From Anthopleura xanthogrammica (taxonomy: Eukaryota > Cnidaria > Anthozoa > Actiniaria > Actiniidae): a stretch of DNA of 64,000 nt. Positions within the stretch are counted from its first letter, which is position 1. Every line of letters starts with the position of its first letter. The stretch is taken from positions 6,444,746 through 6,508,745 of the forward strand of contig OZ025222.1 in assembly GCA_964019055.1 (NCBI GenBank). The letters run 5' to 3'. This document shows, piece after piece, positions 32,583 through 49,000 of this stretch. Below the pieces are notes generated by a model. The model was not told the DNA's origin. It worked only from the letters and a program-made list of their open reading frames with translations, and searched no databases. The translations under genes and the position numbers were made by a program.

Positions 32583-34030
32583 GTAATTAACGGACTTAGC
32601 TCACATTAATTTCAGAAAGTATTCACAGAAGATATTGAAGCGATAGGTTTATGCGATATATTACATGAAAATTTCGCGACGTGCTAATTGGCCACTTTAA
32701 AAACGAGCAAGGGACTGGGGCGATCGCACGTTTCGCAACGTGAATATATCTCACAATCCCGAGCTTAAGGACGATTGGCTTATTTTAGCATTGGGGAGGG
32801 TTTCTGAATAACAAATGTATATAGGGGCGAATTCTTAAGAAGTATATACAGTATTTCAAAAAAAAATTGGTGAGGGTTTTGTTGCTTGTTGCGTGTTGAA
32901 TACTAAGCCCGATATGGTGTATGGGTTATGTGAATTCAAGCACGAAAAGGCCTGGAATTTTTCTTGTCAAAAGACTCCCCCCAAAGAATTGGTATTTTTA
33001 CGATAAAAAGGCTTCGTACAATGAATATGTTCACTAGTTTTCCCTGAAAATCGCAGTAAATGTTAATATCTATGTCCTTACTTGTTTAATGCTGATTTTT
33101 ACGAGGTCACATGATATGTGACGTCAAAGTAGCAAGGAAAGTACCTAAAATGTATGCGGGCGTGAGTTTATGTTAGAGGGAAAAAGTAAATACGGAACGT
33201 TGACAAGTTTTGCATGATAAACAACTTCACGTTTGGAAAAACTGAACTGATTGCTTGGAAGGGAGATATTAAGGGGATTTTAAGCGAAAACTATGGTCAC
33301 GTGTTGTCAAGTGACCCCGAAATATCTCCTTAACAAAAACTGATAACCAGATTTTCCAAAGGACAACCTTAAGGCCTTAAAGTGAAGTCCATTTAATGTA
33401 AAAGTTTGTATATATATGTCCGCATTTTCAAAAGAAAAATGAAATCCCTTATACATCAAAATTAGCCACGTGATCATCCGTGAGTAAAAATTATATATTT
33501 TTATATAATTCATATAATTATCATCAGCCCGAGATCTATCAATGTGCCAATTTTGCGGAAGAGTTATAATTTTGTGAAAGGATCAAGTCGGCCAATAGTT
33601 ATACAGTGGATGAGAAGAAACATTACCAAACAAGTGTTAAATTTCCAATGAGTTATATGTTGCTAGTTGTGCACTCTATGCGCGCGCTATATATATTTAT
33701 CTCCAAGGAAGGTTATTAAGAAATGATGTGCACGTTAATATGACATCAGCGAAATTGTCAAATATTAGTTTCAGCAACACATTTTATTCACATTTTATTC
33801 ATTATAAGTGAGTTTGTGTTAACTTTTTTTTAATTATAATAAATCAAATTCTTAATCAAACAACTAAAATATCGAACCAGAAAATTGATCAAAAATTCTA
33901 AATTATTCACTCTACCAAAACGGCTTTCTTAAAGAATGAATAATGAGAGGTAAAATGGATATTAAGTTGGGTAGCAAATAAGCTTTGAAAATCAATCACA
34001 TTAAGAAAAAAAATGTTTTTAATTGCTTAG

Positions 34031-37000
34031 GAATTGAGAAGAATCTACAACCCACAACCAACGCCAACCAAGTGCTAACACCCAGTATTTCAACTGCGAT
34101 ATCGTCATCAATCGAAGAAACAAATGTAAACAGAATACCAGAAAATAATCCAACAAAAAGTATATTACAAACATTACCTCTTACCAAAACGCCAAATAAG
34201 ACATTGCCAAATACAATATCTGTCATTCAAGAAGCATCATTCCCCAGCATAACCCATCTTCAAATTTCTAGCTTCAACGATATTTATCAAAGTAATACAC
34301 AGAAACCAAATATGACAAGTATCGTCCAGACCTCCACTCTTAATATCTTAAATCAGACGTACCTTCCTAGTTCGACATTCTTAAATGGAACAAAGGTAAC
34401 TATCACCACAGGTGCATCCTTCAGCATCAATGGAACAATGAAAAGTATAAAGCCAACATCAACAATCATCCAGACTACAGCTTATAATATTAATCAGACG
34501 CAACTGTCTAGCTCCACACTCGTGAATGGAACAACAGAGTCCATCCTATCAACCTCGTCCTTTAGCTCAGTCAATGGAACAATAGCCACCATAAAGCCAT
34601 CCTTGTCAAACACAACCACCATCCCAACGCAAACCTTCAATCAGACGTACTTTTCCTCCTCAACTTTCTTGAATGCATCAAAGGAAACTATTACCCCAAG
34701 TTCATACCACAGCTCAATCAATGGAACAATGGAAGCTATAAACCCATCCTCAACAAATACAAGAATTTCCCAGACCTACACCTCTAATATTAATCAGACG
34801 TACCTTGCCAGTTCCACATTCTTGAATGGAACAAATGAAACCAACATCCCAAGTTCGTCCTACATCTCAATCACAGCAACAAGAGCAACCGTACAGCCAT
34901 CCTCAAGCAAAACGACGATCATCCCAACATCAACCTTTAATCAGAATTACCTTTCTACTTCACCATTTTTCAATGGAACAAGGGAAACCATCATACCAAG
35001 CTCACACTTCAGCACTATCAATGGAACAAGTGAAACTATAAATCCTTCAGCAACAAATACAAGTATCGTCCAGACCTCAACCTTTCATAATAATCAGACC
35101 TACCTTCCTAGTTCCACTTTCTTGAATGAAACAAGACAATCCATCCTATCAACTATGTCCTTCAGCTCAATCAATGGTTCAAAGGCAAGTACAAAACCAT
35201 CCTCAACAAACGGAACAATCATACCTACAACTACCTTCAATCAGAAATACCTTGCTACCTCAACATTCGTCAATGCAACAAAAGAAAACATCACCTCAAC
35301 TTCATACTTCAGCTTCAACGCAACAATTGAATCGATAAAGCCATCATCTACAATCGTTCAGATGTCAACCTTTAATTTTAATCAGACGTACCTTGCCAGT
35401 TCCACATTCTTGAATGGAACAAATGAAACCAACATCCCAAGTTCGTCCTACATCTCAATCACAGCAACAAGAGCAACCATACAGCCATCCTCAAGCAAAA
35501 CGACGATCATCCCAACATCAACCTTTAATCAGAGTTACCTTTCTACTTCACCATTTTTCAATGGAACAAGGGAAACCATCATACCAAGCTCACACTTCAG
35601 CACTATCAATGGAACAAGTGAAACTATAAATCCTTCAGCAACAAATACAAGTATCGTCCAGACCTCAACCTTTCATATTAATCAGACGTACCTTCCTAGT
35701 TCCACATTCTTGAATGGAACAAGACAATCCATCCTATCAACCATGTCCTTCAGCTCAATCAATGGTTCAAAGGCAAGTATAAAACCATCCTCAACAAACG
35801 GAACAATCATCCCTACAACTACCTTTAATCAGAAATACCTTTCTACCTCAACATTCGTCAATGCAACAAAAGAAAACATCACCTCAACTTCATACTTCAG
35901 CTTCAACGCAACAATTGAATCGATAAAGCCATCATCTACAATCGTTCAGATGTCAACCTTTAATTTTAATCAGACGTACCTTCCTACCTCCACTTTCTTG
36001 AATGGAACAAGACAGTCCATCCAATCAACATCGTCCTTCAGCTCAATAAATGGAACAAAGGCAAGTATAAAACCATCCTCAACAAATGGAACAATCATCC
36101 CTACAACTACCCTCAATCAGACGTACCTTTCTACTTCAAGCTTCTTGAATGCATCAAAAGGAACTATTACCCCAAGTTCATACCACAGCTCAATCAATGG
36201 AACAATGGAAGCTATAAACCAATCCTCAACAAATACAAGAATTTCCCAGACCTACACCTCTAATATTAATCAGACGTACCTTGCCAGTTCCACATTCTTG
36301 AATGGAGCAAATGAAACCAACATCCCAAGTTCGTCCTACATTTCAATCACAGCAACAAGAGCAACCATACAGCCATCCTCAAGCAAAACGACGATCATCC
36401 CAACATCAACCTTTAATCAGAGTTACCTTTCTACTTCACCATTTTTGAATGGAACAAGGGAAACCATCATACCAAGCTCACACTTCAGCTCTATCAATGG
36501 AACAAGTGAAACTATAAATCCTTCAGCAACAAATACAAGTATCGTCCAGACCTCAACCTTTCATATTAATCAGACGTACCTTCCTAGTTCCACATTCTTG
36601 AATGGAACAAGACAATCCATCCTATCAACCATGTCCTTCAGCTCAATCAATGGTTCAAAGGCAATTATAAAACCATCCTCAACAAACGGAACAATCATCC
36701 CTACAACTACCTTTAATCAGAAATACCTTTCTACCTCAACATTCGTCAATGCAACAAAAGAAAACATCACCTCAACTTCATACTTCAGCTTCAACGCAAC
36801 AATTCAATCGATAAAGCCATCATCTACAATCGTTCAGATGTCACCCTTTAATTTTAATCAGACGTATCTTGCCAGTTCCACATTCTTGAATGGAACAAAT
36901 GAAACCAACATCCCAAGTTCGTCCTACATATCAATCACAGCAACAAGAGCAACCGTACAGCCATCCTCAAGCAAAACGACGATCATCTCAACATCAACCT

Positions 37001-40000
37001 TTAATCAGAGTTACCTTTCTACTTCACCATTTTTCAATGGAACAAGGGAAACCATCATACCAAGCTCACACTTCAGCTCTATCAATGGAACAAGTGAAAC
37101 TATAAATCCTTCAGCAACAAATACAGGTATCGTCCAGACCTCAACCTTTCATATTAATCAGACGTACCTTCCTAGTTCCACATTCTTGAATGGAACAAGA
37201 CAATCCATCCTATCAACCATGTCCTTCAGCTCAATCAATGGTTCAAAGGCAATTATAAAACCATCCTCAACAAACGGAACAATCATCCCTACAACTACCT
37301 TCAATCAGAAATACCTTTCTACCTCAACATTCGTCAATGCAACAAAAGAAAACATCACCTCAACTTCATACTTCAGCTTCAACGCAACAATTGAATCGAT
37401 AAAGCCATCATCTACAATCGTTCAGATGTCAACCTTTAATTTTAATCAGACGTACCTTGCCAGTTCCACATTCTTGAATGGAACAAATGAAACCAACATC
37501 CCAAGTTCGTCCTACATATCAATCACAGCAACAAGAGCAACCATAAAGCCATCCTCAAGCAAAACGACGATCATCCCAACATCAACCTTTAATCAGAGTT
37601 ACCTTTCTACTTCACCATTTTTCAATGGAACAAGGGAAACCATCATACCAAGCTCACACTTCAGCTCTATCAATGGAACAAGTGAAACTATAAATCCTTC
37701 AGCAACAAATACAAGTATCGTCCAGACCTCAACCTTTCATATTAATCAGACGTACCTTCCTAGTTCCACATTCTTGAATGGAACAAGACAATCCATCCTA
37801 TCAACCATGTCCTTCAGCTCAATCAATGGTTCAAAGGCAATTATAAAACCATCCTCAACAAACGGAACAATCATCCCTACAACTACCTTTAATCAGAAAT
37901 ACCTTTCTACCTCAACATTCGTCAATGCAACAAAAGAAAACATCACCTCAACTTCATACTTCAGCTTCAACGCAACAATTGAATCGATAAAGCCATCATC
38001 TACAATCGTTCAGATGTCAACCTTTAATTTTAATCAGACGTACCTTGCCAGTTCCACATTCTTGAATGGAACAAATGAAACCAACATCCCAAGTTCGTCC
38101 TACATCTCAATCACAGCGACAAGAGCAACCATACAGCCATCCTCAAGCAAAACGACGATCATCCCAACATCAACCTTTAATCAGAGTTACCTTTCTACTT
38201 CACCATTTTTCAATGGAACAAGGGAAACCATCATACCAAGCTCACACTTCAGCTCTATCAATGGAACAAGTGAAACTATAAATCCTTCAGCAACAAATAC
38301 AAGTATCGTCCAGACCTCAACCTTTCATATTAATCAGACGTACCTTCCTAGTTCCACATTCTTGAATGGAACAAGACAATCCATCCTATCAACCATGTCC
38401 TTCAGCTCAATCAATGGTTCAAAGGCAATTATAAAACCATCCTCAACAAACGGAACAATCATCCCTACAACTACCTTTAATCAGAAATACCTTTCTACCT
38501 CAACATTCGTCAATGCAACAAAAGAAAACATCACCTCAACTTCATACTTCAGCTTCAACGCAACAATTCAATCGATAAAGCCATCATCTACAATCGTTCA
38601 GATGTCAACCTTTAATTTTAATCAGACGTACCTTGCCAGTTCCACATTCTTGAATGGAACAAATGAAACCAACATCCCAAGTTCGTCCTACATATCAATC
38701 ACAGCAACAAGAGCAACCATACAGCCATCCTCAAGCAAAACGACGATCATCCCAACATCAACCTTTAATCAGAGTTACCTTTCTACTTCACCATTTTTCA
38801 ATGGAACAAGGGAAACCATCATACCAAGCTCACACTTCAGCTCTATCAATGGAACAAGTGAAACTATAAATCCTTCAGCAACAAATACAAGTATCGTCCA
38901 GACCTCAACCTTTCATATTAATCAGACGTACCTTCCTAGTTCCACATTCTTGAATGGAACAAGACAATCCATCCTATCAACCATGTCCTTCAGCTCAATC
39001 AATGGTTCAAAGGCAATTATAAAACCATCCTCAACAAACGGAACAATCATCCCTACAACTACCTTTAATCAGAAATACCTTTCTACCTCAACATTCGTCA
39101 ATGCAACAAAAGAAAACATCACCTCAACTTCATACTTCAGCTTCAACGCAACAATTGAATCGATAAAGCCATCATCTACAATCGTTCAGATGTCAACCTT
39201 TAATTTTAATCAGACGTACCTTGCCAGTTCCACATTCTTGAATGGAACAAATGAAACCAACATCCCAAGTTCGTCCTACATCTCAATCACAGCGACAAGA
39301 GCAACCATACAGCCATCCTCAAGCAAAACGACGATCATCCCAACATCAACCTTTAATCAGAGTTACCTTTCTACTTCACCATTTTTCAATGGAACAAGGG
39401 AAGCCATCATACCAAGCTCACACTTCAGCTCTATCAATGGAACAAGTGAAACTATAAATCCTTCAGCAACAAATACAAGTATCGTCCAGACCTCAACCTT
39501 TCATATTAATCAGACGTACCTTCCTAGTTCCACATTCTTGAATGGAACAAGACAATCCATCCTATCAACCATGTCCTTCAGCTCAATCAATGGTTCAAAG
39601 GCAATTATAAAACCATCCTCAACAAACGGAACAATCATCCCTACAACTACCTTTAATCAGAAATACCTTTCTACCTCAACATTCGTCAATGCAACAAAAG
39701 AAAACATCACCTCAACTTCATACTTCAGCTTCAACGCAACAATTGAATCGATAAAGCCATCATCTACAATCGTTCAGATCTCAACCTTTAATTTTAATCA
39801 GACGTACCTTGCCAGTTCCACATTCTTGAATGGAACAAATGAAACCAACATCCCAAGTTCGTCCTACATCTCAATCACAGCGACAAGAGCAACCATACAG
39901 CCATCCTCAAGCAAAACGACGATCATCCCAACATCAACCTTTAATCAGAGTTACCTTTCTACTTCACCATTTTTCAATGGAACAAGGGAAACCATCATAC

Positions 40001-43000
40001 CAAGCTCACACTTCAGCTCTATCAATGGAACAAGTGAAACTATAAATCCTTCAGCAACAAATACAAGTATCGTCCAGACCTCAACCTTTCATATTAATCA
40101 GACGTACCTTCCTAGTTCCACTTTCTTGAATGGAACAAGACAGTCCATCCTATCAACCATGTCCTTCAGCTCAATCAATGGTTCAAAGGCAATTATAAAA
40201 CCATCCTCAACAAACGGAACAATCATCCCTACAACTACCTTTAATCAGAAATACCTTTCTACCTCAACATTCGTCAATGCAACAAAAGAAAACATCACCT
40301 CAACTTCATACTTCAGCTTCAACGCAACAATTGAATCGATAAAGCCATCATCTACAATCGTTCAGATGTCAACCTTTAATTTTAATCAGACGTACCTTGC
40401 CAGTTCCACATTCTTGAATGGAACAAATGAAACCAACATCCCAAGTTCGTCCTACATCTCAATCACAGCGACAAGAGCAACCATACAGCCATCCTCAAGC
40501 AAAACGACGATCATCCCAACATCAACCTTTAATCAGAGTTACCTTTCTACTTCACCATTTTTCAATGGAACAAGGGAAACCATCATACCAAGCTCACACT
40601 TCAGCTCTATCAATGGAACAAGTGAAACTATAAATCCTTCAGCAACAAATACAAGTATCGTCCAGACCTCAACCTTTCATATTAATCAGACGTACCTTCC
40701 TAGTTCCACATTCTTGAATGGAACAAGACAATCCATCCTATCAACCATGTCCTTCAGCTCAATCAATGGTTCAAAGGCAATTATAAAACCATCCTCAACA
40801 AACGGAACAATCATCCCTACAACTACCTTTAATCAGAAATACCTTTCTACCTCAACATTCGTCAATGCAACAAAAGAAAACATCACCTCAACTTCATACT
40901 TCAGCTTCAACGCAACAATTGAATCGATAAAGCCATCATCTACAATCGTTCAGATGTCAACCTTTAATTTTAATCAGACGTACCTTGCCAGTTCCACATT
41001 CTTGAATGGAACAAATGAAACCAACATCCCAAGTTCGTCCTACATCTCAATCACAGCGACAAGAGCAACCATACAGCCATCCTCAAGCAAAACGACGATC
41101 ATCCCAACATCAACCTTTAATCAGAGTTACCTTTCTACTTCACCATTTTTCAATGGAACAAGGGAAACCATCATACCAAGCTCACACTTCAGCTCTATCA
41201 ATGGAACAAGTGAAACTATAAATCCTTCAGCAACAAATACAAGTATCGTCCAGACCTCAACCTTTCATATTAATCAGACGTACCTTTCTAGTTCCACTTT
41301 CTTGAATGGAACAAGACAGTCCATCCTATCAACCGTGTCCTTCAGCTCAATCAATGGTTCAAAGGCAATTATAAAACCATCCTCAACAAACGGAACAATC
41401 ATCCCTACAACTACCTTTAATCAGAAATACCTTTCTACCTCAACATTCGTCAATGCAACAAAAGAAAACATCACCTCAACTTCATACTTCAGCTTCAACG
41501 CAACAATTGAATCGATAAAGCCATCATCTACAATCGTTCAGATGTCAACCTTTAATTTTAATCAGACGTACCTTGCCAGTTCCACATTCTTGAATGGAAC
41601 AAATGAAACCAACATCCCAAGTTCGTCCTACATCTCAATCACAGCGACAAGAGCAACCATACAGCCATCCTCAAGCAAAACGACGATCATCCCAACATCA
41701 ACCTTTAATCAGAGTTACCTTTCTACTTCACCATTTTTCAATGGAACAAGGGAAACCATCATACCAAGCTCACACTTCAGCTCTATCAATGGAACAAGTG
41801 AAACTATAAATCCTTCAGCAACAAATACAAGTATCGTCCAGACCTCAACCTTTCATATTAATCAGACGTACCTTCCTAGTTCCACTTTCTTGAATGGAAC
41901 AAGACAGTCCATCCTATCAACCGTGTCCTTCAGCTCAATCAATGGTTCAAAGGCAATTATAAAACCATCCTCAACAAACGGAACAATCATCCCTACAACT
42001 ACCTTTAATCAGAAATACCTTTCTACCTCAACATTCGTCAATGCAACAAAAGAAAACATCACCTCAACTTCATACTTCAGCTTCAACGCAACAATTGAAT
42101 CGATAAAGCCATCATCTACAATCGTTCAGATGTCAACCTTTAATTTTAATCAGACGTACCTTGCCAGTTCCACATTCTTGAATGGAACAAATGAAACCAA
42201 CATCCCAAGTTCGTCCTACATATCAATCACAGCAACAAGAGCAACCATACAGCCATCCTCAAGCAAAACGACGATCATCCCAACATCAACCTTTAATCAG
42301 AGTTACCTTTCTACTTCACCATTTTTCAATGGAACAAGGGAAACCATCATACCAAGCTCACACTTCAGCTCTATCAATGGAACAAGTGAAACTATAAATC
42401 CTTCAGCAACAAATACAAGTATCGTCCAGACCTCAACCTTTCATATTAATCAGACGTACCTTCCTAGTTCCACATTCTTGAATGGAACAAGACAATCCAT
42501 CCTATCAACCATGTCCTTCAGCTCAATCAATGGTTCAAAGGCAATTATAAAACCATCCTCAACAAACGGAACAATCATCCCTACAACTACCTTTAATCAG
42601 AAATACCTTTCTACCTCAACATTCGTCAATGCAACAAAAGAAAACATCACCTCAACTTCATACTTCAGCTTCAACGCAACAATTGAATCGATAAAGCCAT
42701 CATCTACAATCGTTCAGATCTCAACCTTTAATTTTAATCAGACGTACCTTGCCAGTTCCACATTCTTGAATGGAACAAATGAAACCAACATCCCAAGTTC
42801 GTCCTACATCTCAATCACAGCGACAAGAGCAACCATACAGCCATCCTCAAGCAAAACGACGATCATCCCAACATCAACCTTTAATCAGAGTTACCTTTCT
42901 ACTTCACCATTTTTCAATGGAACAAGGGAAACCATCATACCAAGCTCACACTTCAGCTCTATCAATGGAACAAGTGAAACTATAAATCCTTCAGCAACAA

Positions 43001-46000
43001 ATACAAGTATCGTCCAGACCTCAACCTTTCATATTAATCAGACGTACCTTCCTAGTTCCACTTTCTTGAATGGAACAAGACAGTCCATCCTATCAACCAT
43101 GTCCTTCAGCTCAATCAATGGTTCAAAGGCAAGTATAAAACCATCCTCAACAAACGGAACAATCATCCCTACAACTACCTTCAATCACACGTACCTTCCT
43201 AGTTCCACATTCTTGAATGGAACAAGACAATCCATCCTATCAACCATGTCCTTCAGCTCAATCAATGGTTCAAAGGCAATTATAAAACCATCCTCAACAA
43301 ACGCAACAATCATCCCTACAACTACCTTTAATCAGAAATACCTTTCTACCTCAACATTCGTCAATGCAACAAAAGAAAACATCACCTCAACTTCATACTT
43401 CAGCTTCAACGCAGCAATTCAATCGATAAAGCCATCATCTACAATCGTTCAGATGTCACCCTTTAATTTTAATCAGACGTACCTTGCCAGTTCCACATTC
43501 TTGAATGGAACAAATGAAACCAACATCCCAAGTTCGTCCTACATCTCAATCACAGCAACAAGAGCAACCATACAGCCATCCTCAAGCAAAACGACGATCA
43601 TCCCAACATCAACCTTTAATCAGAGTTACCTTTCTACTTCACCATTTTTGAATGGAACAAGGGAAACCATCATACCAAGCTCACACTTCAGCTCTATCAA
43701 TGGAACAAGTGAAACTATAAATCCTTCAGCAACAAATACAAGTATCATCCAGACCTCAACCTTTCATATTAATCAGACGTACCTTCCTAGTTCCACATTC
43801 TTGAATGGAACAAGACAATCCATCCTATCAACCATGTCCTTCAGCTCAATCAATGGTTCAAAGGCAACTACAAAACCATCCTCAACAAACGGAACAATCA
43901 TCCCTACAACTACCTTTAATCAGAAATACCTTTCTACCTCAACATTCGTCAATGCAACAAAAGAAAACATCACCTCAACTTCATACTTCAGCTTCAACGC
44001 AACAATTGAATCGATAAAGCCATCATCTACAATCGTTCAGATGTCAACCTTTAATTTTAATCAGACGTACCTTGCCAGTTCCACATTCTTGAATGGAACA
44101 AATGAAACCAACATCCCAAGTTCGTCCTACATCTCAATCACAGCGACAAGAGCAACCATACAGCCATCCTCAAGCAAAACGACGATCATCCCAACATCAA
44201 CCTTTAATCAGAGTTACCTTTCTACTTCACCATTTTTCAATGGAACAAGGGAAACCATCATACCAAGCTCACACTTCAGCTCTATCAATGGAACAAGTGA
44301 AACTATAAATCCTTCAGCAACAAATACAAGTATCGTCCAGACCTCAACCTTTCATATTAATCAGACGTACCTTCCTAGTTCCACTTTCTTGAATGGAACA
44401 AGACAGTCCATCCTATCAACCATGTCCTTCAGCTCAATCAATGGTTCAAAGGCAAGTATAAAACCATCCTCAACAAACGGAACAATCATCCCTACAACTA
44501 CCTTCAATCACACGTACCTTCCTAGTTCCACATTCTTGAATGGAACAAGACAATCCATCCTATCAACCATGTCCTTCAGCTCAATCAATGGTTCAAAGGC
44601 AATTATAAAACCATCCTCAACAAACGCAACAATCATCCCTACAACTACCTTTAATCAGAAATACCTTTCTACCTCAACATTCGTCAATGCAACAAAAGAA
44701 AACATCACCTCAACTTCATACTTCAGCTTCAACGCAACAATTGAATCGATAAAGCCATCATCTACAATCGTTCAGATGTCAACCTTTAATTTTAATCAGA
44801 CGTACCTTGCCAGTTCCACATTCTTGAATGGAACAAATGAAACCAACATCCCAAGTTCGTCCTACATCTCAATCACAGCGACAAGAGCAACCATACAGCC
44901 ATCCTCAAGCAAAACGACGATGATCCCAACATCAACTATTAATCAGAGTTACCTTTCTACTTTACCATTTTTGAATGGAACAAGGGAAACCATCATACCA
45001 AGCTCACACTTCAGCTCTATCAATGGAACAAGTGAAACTATAAATCCTTCAGCAACAAATACAAGTATCGTCCAGACCTCAACCTTTCATATTAATCAGA
45101 CGTACCTTCCTAGTTCCACATTCTTGAATGGAACAAGACAATCCATCCTATCAACCATGTCCTTCAGCTCAATCAATGGTTCAAAGGCAACTACAAAACC
45201 ATCCTCAACAAACGGAACAATCATCCCTACAACTACCTTTAATCAGAAATACCTTTCTACCTCAACATTCGTCAATGCAACAAAAGAAAACATCACCTCA
45301 ACTTCATACTTCAGCTTCAACGCAACAATTGAATCGATAAAGCCATCATCTACAATCGTTCAGATGTCAACCTTTAATTTTAATCAGACGTACCTTCCTA
45401 GTTCCACTTTCTTGAATGGAACAAGACAGTCCATCCTATCAACCATGTCCTTCAGCTCAATCAATGGTTCAAAGGCAAGTATAAAACCATCCTCAACAAA
45501 CGGAACAATCATCCCTACAACTACCTTCAATCAGACATACCTTTCTACCTCAACATTCGTCAATGCAACAAAAGAAAACATCACCTCAACTTCATACTTC
45601 AGCTTCAACGCAACAATTCAATCGATAAAGCCATCATCTACAATCGTTCAGATGTCAACCTTTATTTTTAATCAGACGTACTTTCCTAGTTCCACTTTCT
45701 TGAATGGAACAAGACAGTCCATCCTATCAACCATGTCTTTCAGCTCAATCAATGGTTCAAAGGCAAGTATAAAACCATCCTCAACAAACGGAACAATCAT
45801 CCCTACAACTACCTTCAATCACACGTACCTTTCTACTTCAAGCTTCTTGAATGGAACAAGACAATCCATCCTGTCAACCATGTCCTTCAGCTCAATCAAT
45901 GGTTCAAAGGCAACTACAAAACCATCCTCAACAAACGGAACAATCATCCCTACAACTACCTTTAATCAGAAATACCTTTCTACCTCAACATTCGTCAATG

Positions 46001-49000
46001 CAACAAAAGAAAACATCACCTCAACTTCATACTTCAGCTTCAACGCAACAATTGAATCGATAAAGCCATCATCTACAATCGTTCAGATCTCAACCTTTAA
46101 TTTTAATCAGACGTACCTTGCCAGTTCCACATTCTTGAATGGAACAAATGAAACCAACATCCCAAGTTCGTCCTACATCTCAATCACAGCGACAAGAGCA
46201 ACCATACAGCCATCCTCAAGCATAACGACGATCATCCCAACATCAACCTTTAATCAGAGTTACCTTTCTACTTCACCATTTTTCAATGGAACAAGGGAAA
46301 CCATCATACCAAGCTCACACTTCAGCTCTATCAATGGAACAAGTGAAACTATAAATCCTTCAGCAACAAATACAAGTATCGTCCAGACCTCAACCTTTCA
46401 TATTAATCAGACGTACCTTCCTAGTTCCACTTTCTTGAATGGAACAAGACAGTCCATCCTATCAACCATGTCCTTCAGCTCAATCAATGGTTCAAAGGCA
46501 AGTATAAAACCATCCTCAACAAACGGAACAATCATCCCTACAACTACCTTCAATCACACGTACCTTTCTACTTCAAGCTTCTTGAATGGAACAAGACAAT
46601 CCATCCTATCAACCATGTCTTTCAGCTCAATCAATGGTTCAAAGGCAACTACAAAACCATCCTCAACAAACGGAACAATCATCCCTACAACTACCTTCAA
46701 TCACACGTACCTTTCTACTTCAAGCTTCTTGAATGGAACAAGACAATCCATCCTATCAACCATGTCCTTCAGCTCAATCAATGGTTCAAAGGCAACTACA
46801 AAACCATCCTCAACAAACGCAACAATCATCCCTACAACTACCTTTAATCAGAAATACCTTTCTACCTCAACATTCGTCAATGCAACAAAAGAAAACATCA
46901 CCTCAACTTCATACTTCAGCTTCAACGCAACAATTGAATCGATAAAGCCATCATCTACAATCGTTCAGATGTCAACCTTTAATTTTAATCAGACGTACCT
47001 TCCTACCTCCACTTTCTTGAATGGAACAAGACAGTCCATCCAATCAACATCGTCCTTCAGCTCAATAAATGGAACAAAGGCAAGTATAAAACCATCCTCA
47101 ACAAATGGAACAATCATCCCTACAACTACCTTCAATCAGACGTACCTTTCTACTTCAAGCTTCTTGAATGGAACAAGACAATCCATCCTATCAACCATGT
47201 CCTTCAGCTCAATCAATGGTTCAAAGGCAAGTATAAAACCATCCTCAACAAACGGAACAATCATCCCTACAACTACCTTCAATCACACGTACCTTTCTAC
47301 TTCAAGCTTCTTGAATGGAACAAGACAATCCATCCTATCAACCATGTCCTTCAGCTCAATCAATGGTTCAAAGGCAACTACAAAACCATCCTCAACAAAC
47401 GGAACAATCATCCCTACAACTACCTTTAATCAGAAATACCTTTCTACCTCAACATTCGTCAATGCAACAAAAGAAAACATCACCTCAACTTCATACTTCA
47501 GCTTCAACGCAACAATTGAATCGATAAAGCCATCATCTACAATCGATCAGATGTCAACCTTTAATTTTAATCAGACGTACCTTGCCAGTTCCACATTCTT
47601 GAATGGAACAAATGAAACCAACATCCCAAGTTCGTCCTACATCTCAATCACAGCGACAAGAGCAACCATACAGCCATCCTCAAGCAAAACGACGATCATC
47701 CCAACATCAACCTTTAATCAGAGTTACCTTTCTACTTCACCATTTTTGAATGGAACAAGGGAAACCATCATACCAAGCTCACACTTCAGCACTATCAATG
47801 GAACAAGTGAAACTATAAATCCTTCAGCAACAAATACAAGTATCGTCCAGACCTCAACCTTTCATATTAATCAGACGTACCTTCCTAGTTCCACATTCTT
47901 GAATGGAACAAGACAATCCATCCTATCAACCATGTCCTTCAGCTCAATCAATGGTTCAAAGGCAAGTATAAAACCATCCTCAACAAACGGAACAATCATC
48001 CCTACAACTACCTTCAATCAGACATACCTTTCTACCTCAACATTCGTCAATGCAACAAAAGAAAACATCACCTCAACTTCATACTTCAGCTTCAACGCAA
48101 CAATTGAATCGATAAAGCCATCATCTACAATCGTTCAGATGTCAACCTTTGATTTTAATCAGACGTACCTTCCTAGTTCCACTTTCTTGAATGGAACAAG
48201 ACAGTCCATCCTATCAACCATGTCCTTCAGCTCAATCAATGGTTCAAAGGCAAGTATAAAACCATCCTCAACAAATGGAACAATCATCCCTACAACTACC
48301 TTCAATCAGACGTACCTTTCTACTTCAAGCTTCTTGAATGGAACAAGACAATCCATCCTATCAACCATGTCCTTCAGCTCAATTAATGGTTCAAAGGCAA
48401 CTACAAAACCATCCTCAACAAACGGAACAATCATCCCTACAACTACCTTTAATCAGAAATACCTTTCTACCTCAACATTCGTCAATGCAACAAAAGAAAA
48501 CATCACCTCAACTTCATACTTCAGCTTCAACGCAACAATTGAATCGATAAAGCCATCATCTACAATCGTTCAGATGTCAACCTTTAATTTTAATCAGACG
48601 TACCATCCTACCTCCACATTCTTGAATGGAACAAGACAGTCCATCCTATCGACATCGTCCTTCAGCTCAATAAAGCCATCCTCAACAAACAGAACAATCA
48701 TTGCTACAACTACCTTCAATCAGACGTACCTTCCTACCTCCACATTCTTGAATGGAACAAGACAGTCCATCCTATCAACATCGTCCTTCAGCTCAATAAA
48801 GCCATCCTCAACAAACAGAACAATCATTGCTACAACTACCTTCAATCAGACGTACCTTTCTACTTCAAGCTTCTTGAATGCATCAAAAGGAACTTTTACC
48901 CTAAGTCCATACCTCAGCTCAATCAATGGAACAATGGAAGCTGTAAACCCATTCTCAACAAATACGAGAACTTTTCAGACTTCCACCTCTAATATTAATC

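Larger units (their letters stand above)
29538..34030 (+). other. Intron 1 of mucin-SEA gene 2
   Basis: About 4.5 kb without a supported gene. Contains an inverted repeat near 30140-30345 (GATATCGGGAAATC and GAGATCTATAGGAATTG pairings), an inverted element at 31290-31555, a 640-bp TIR element at 31700-32340 and a (GAGGTC)n tract. Confidence 0.5.

Noticed and set aside
34826..48550. About twenty 70-71-codon frames in the second plus frame across the giant exon
   Set aside because: They recur at repeat spacing and are shifted translations of the same subunits. Point variants that are silent or conservative in the main frame break them.
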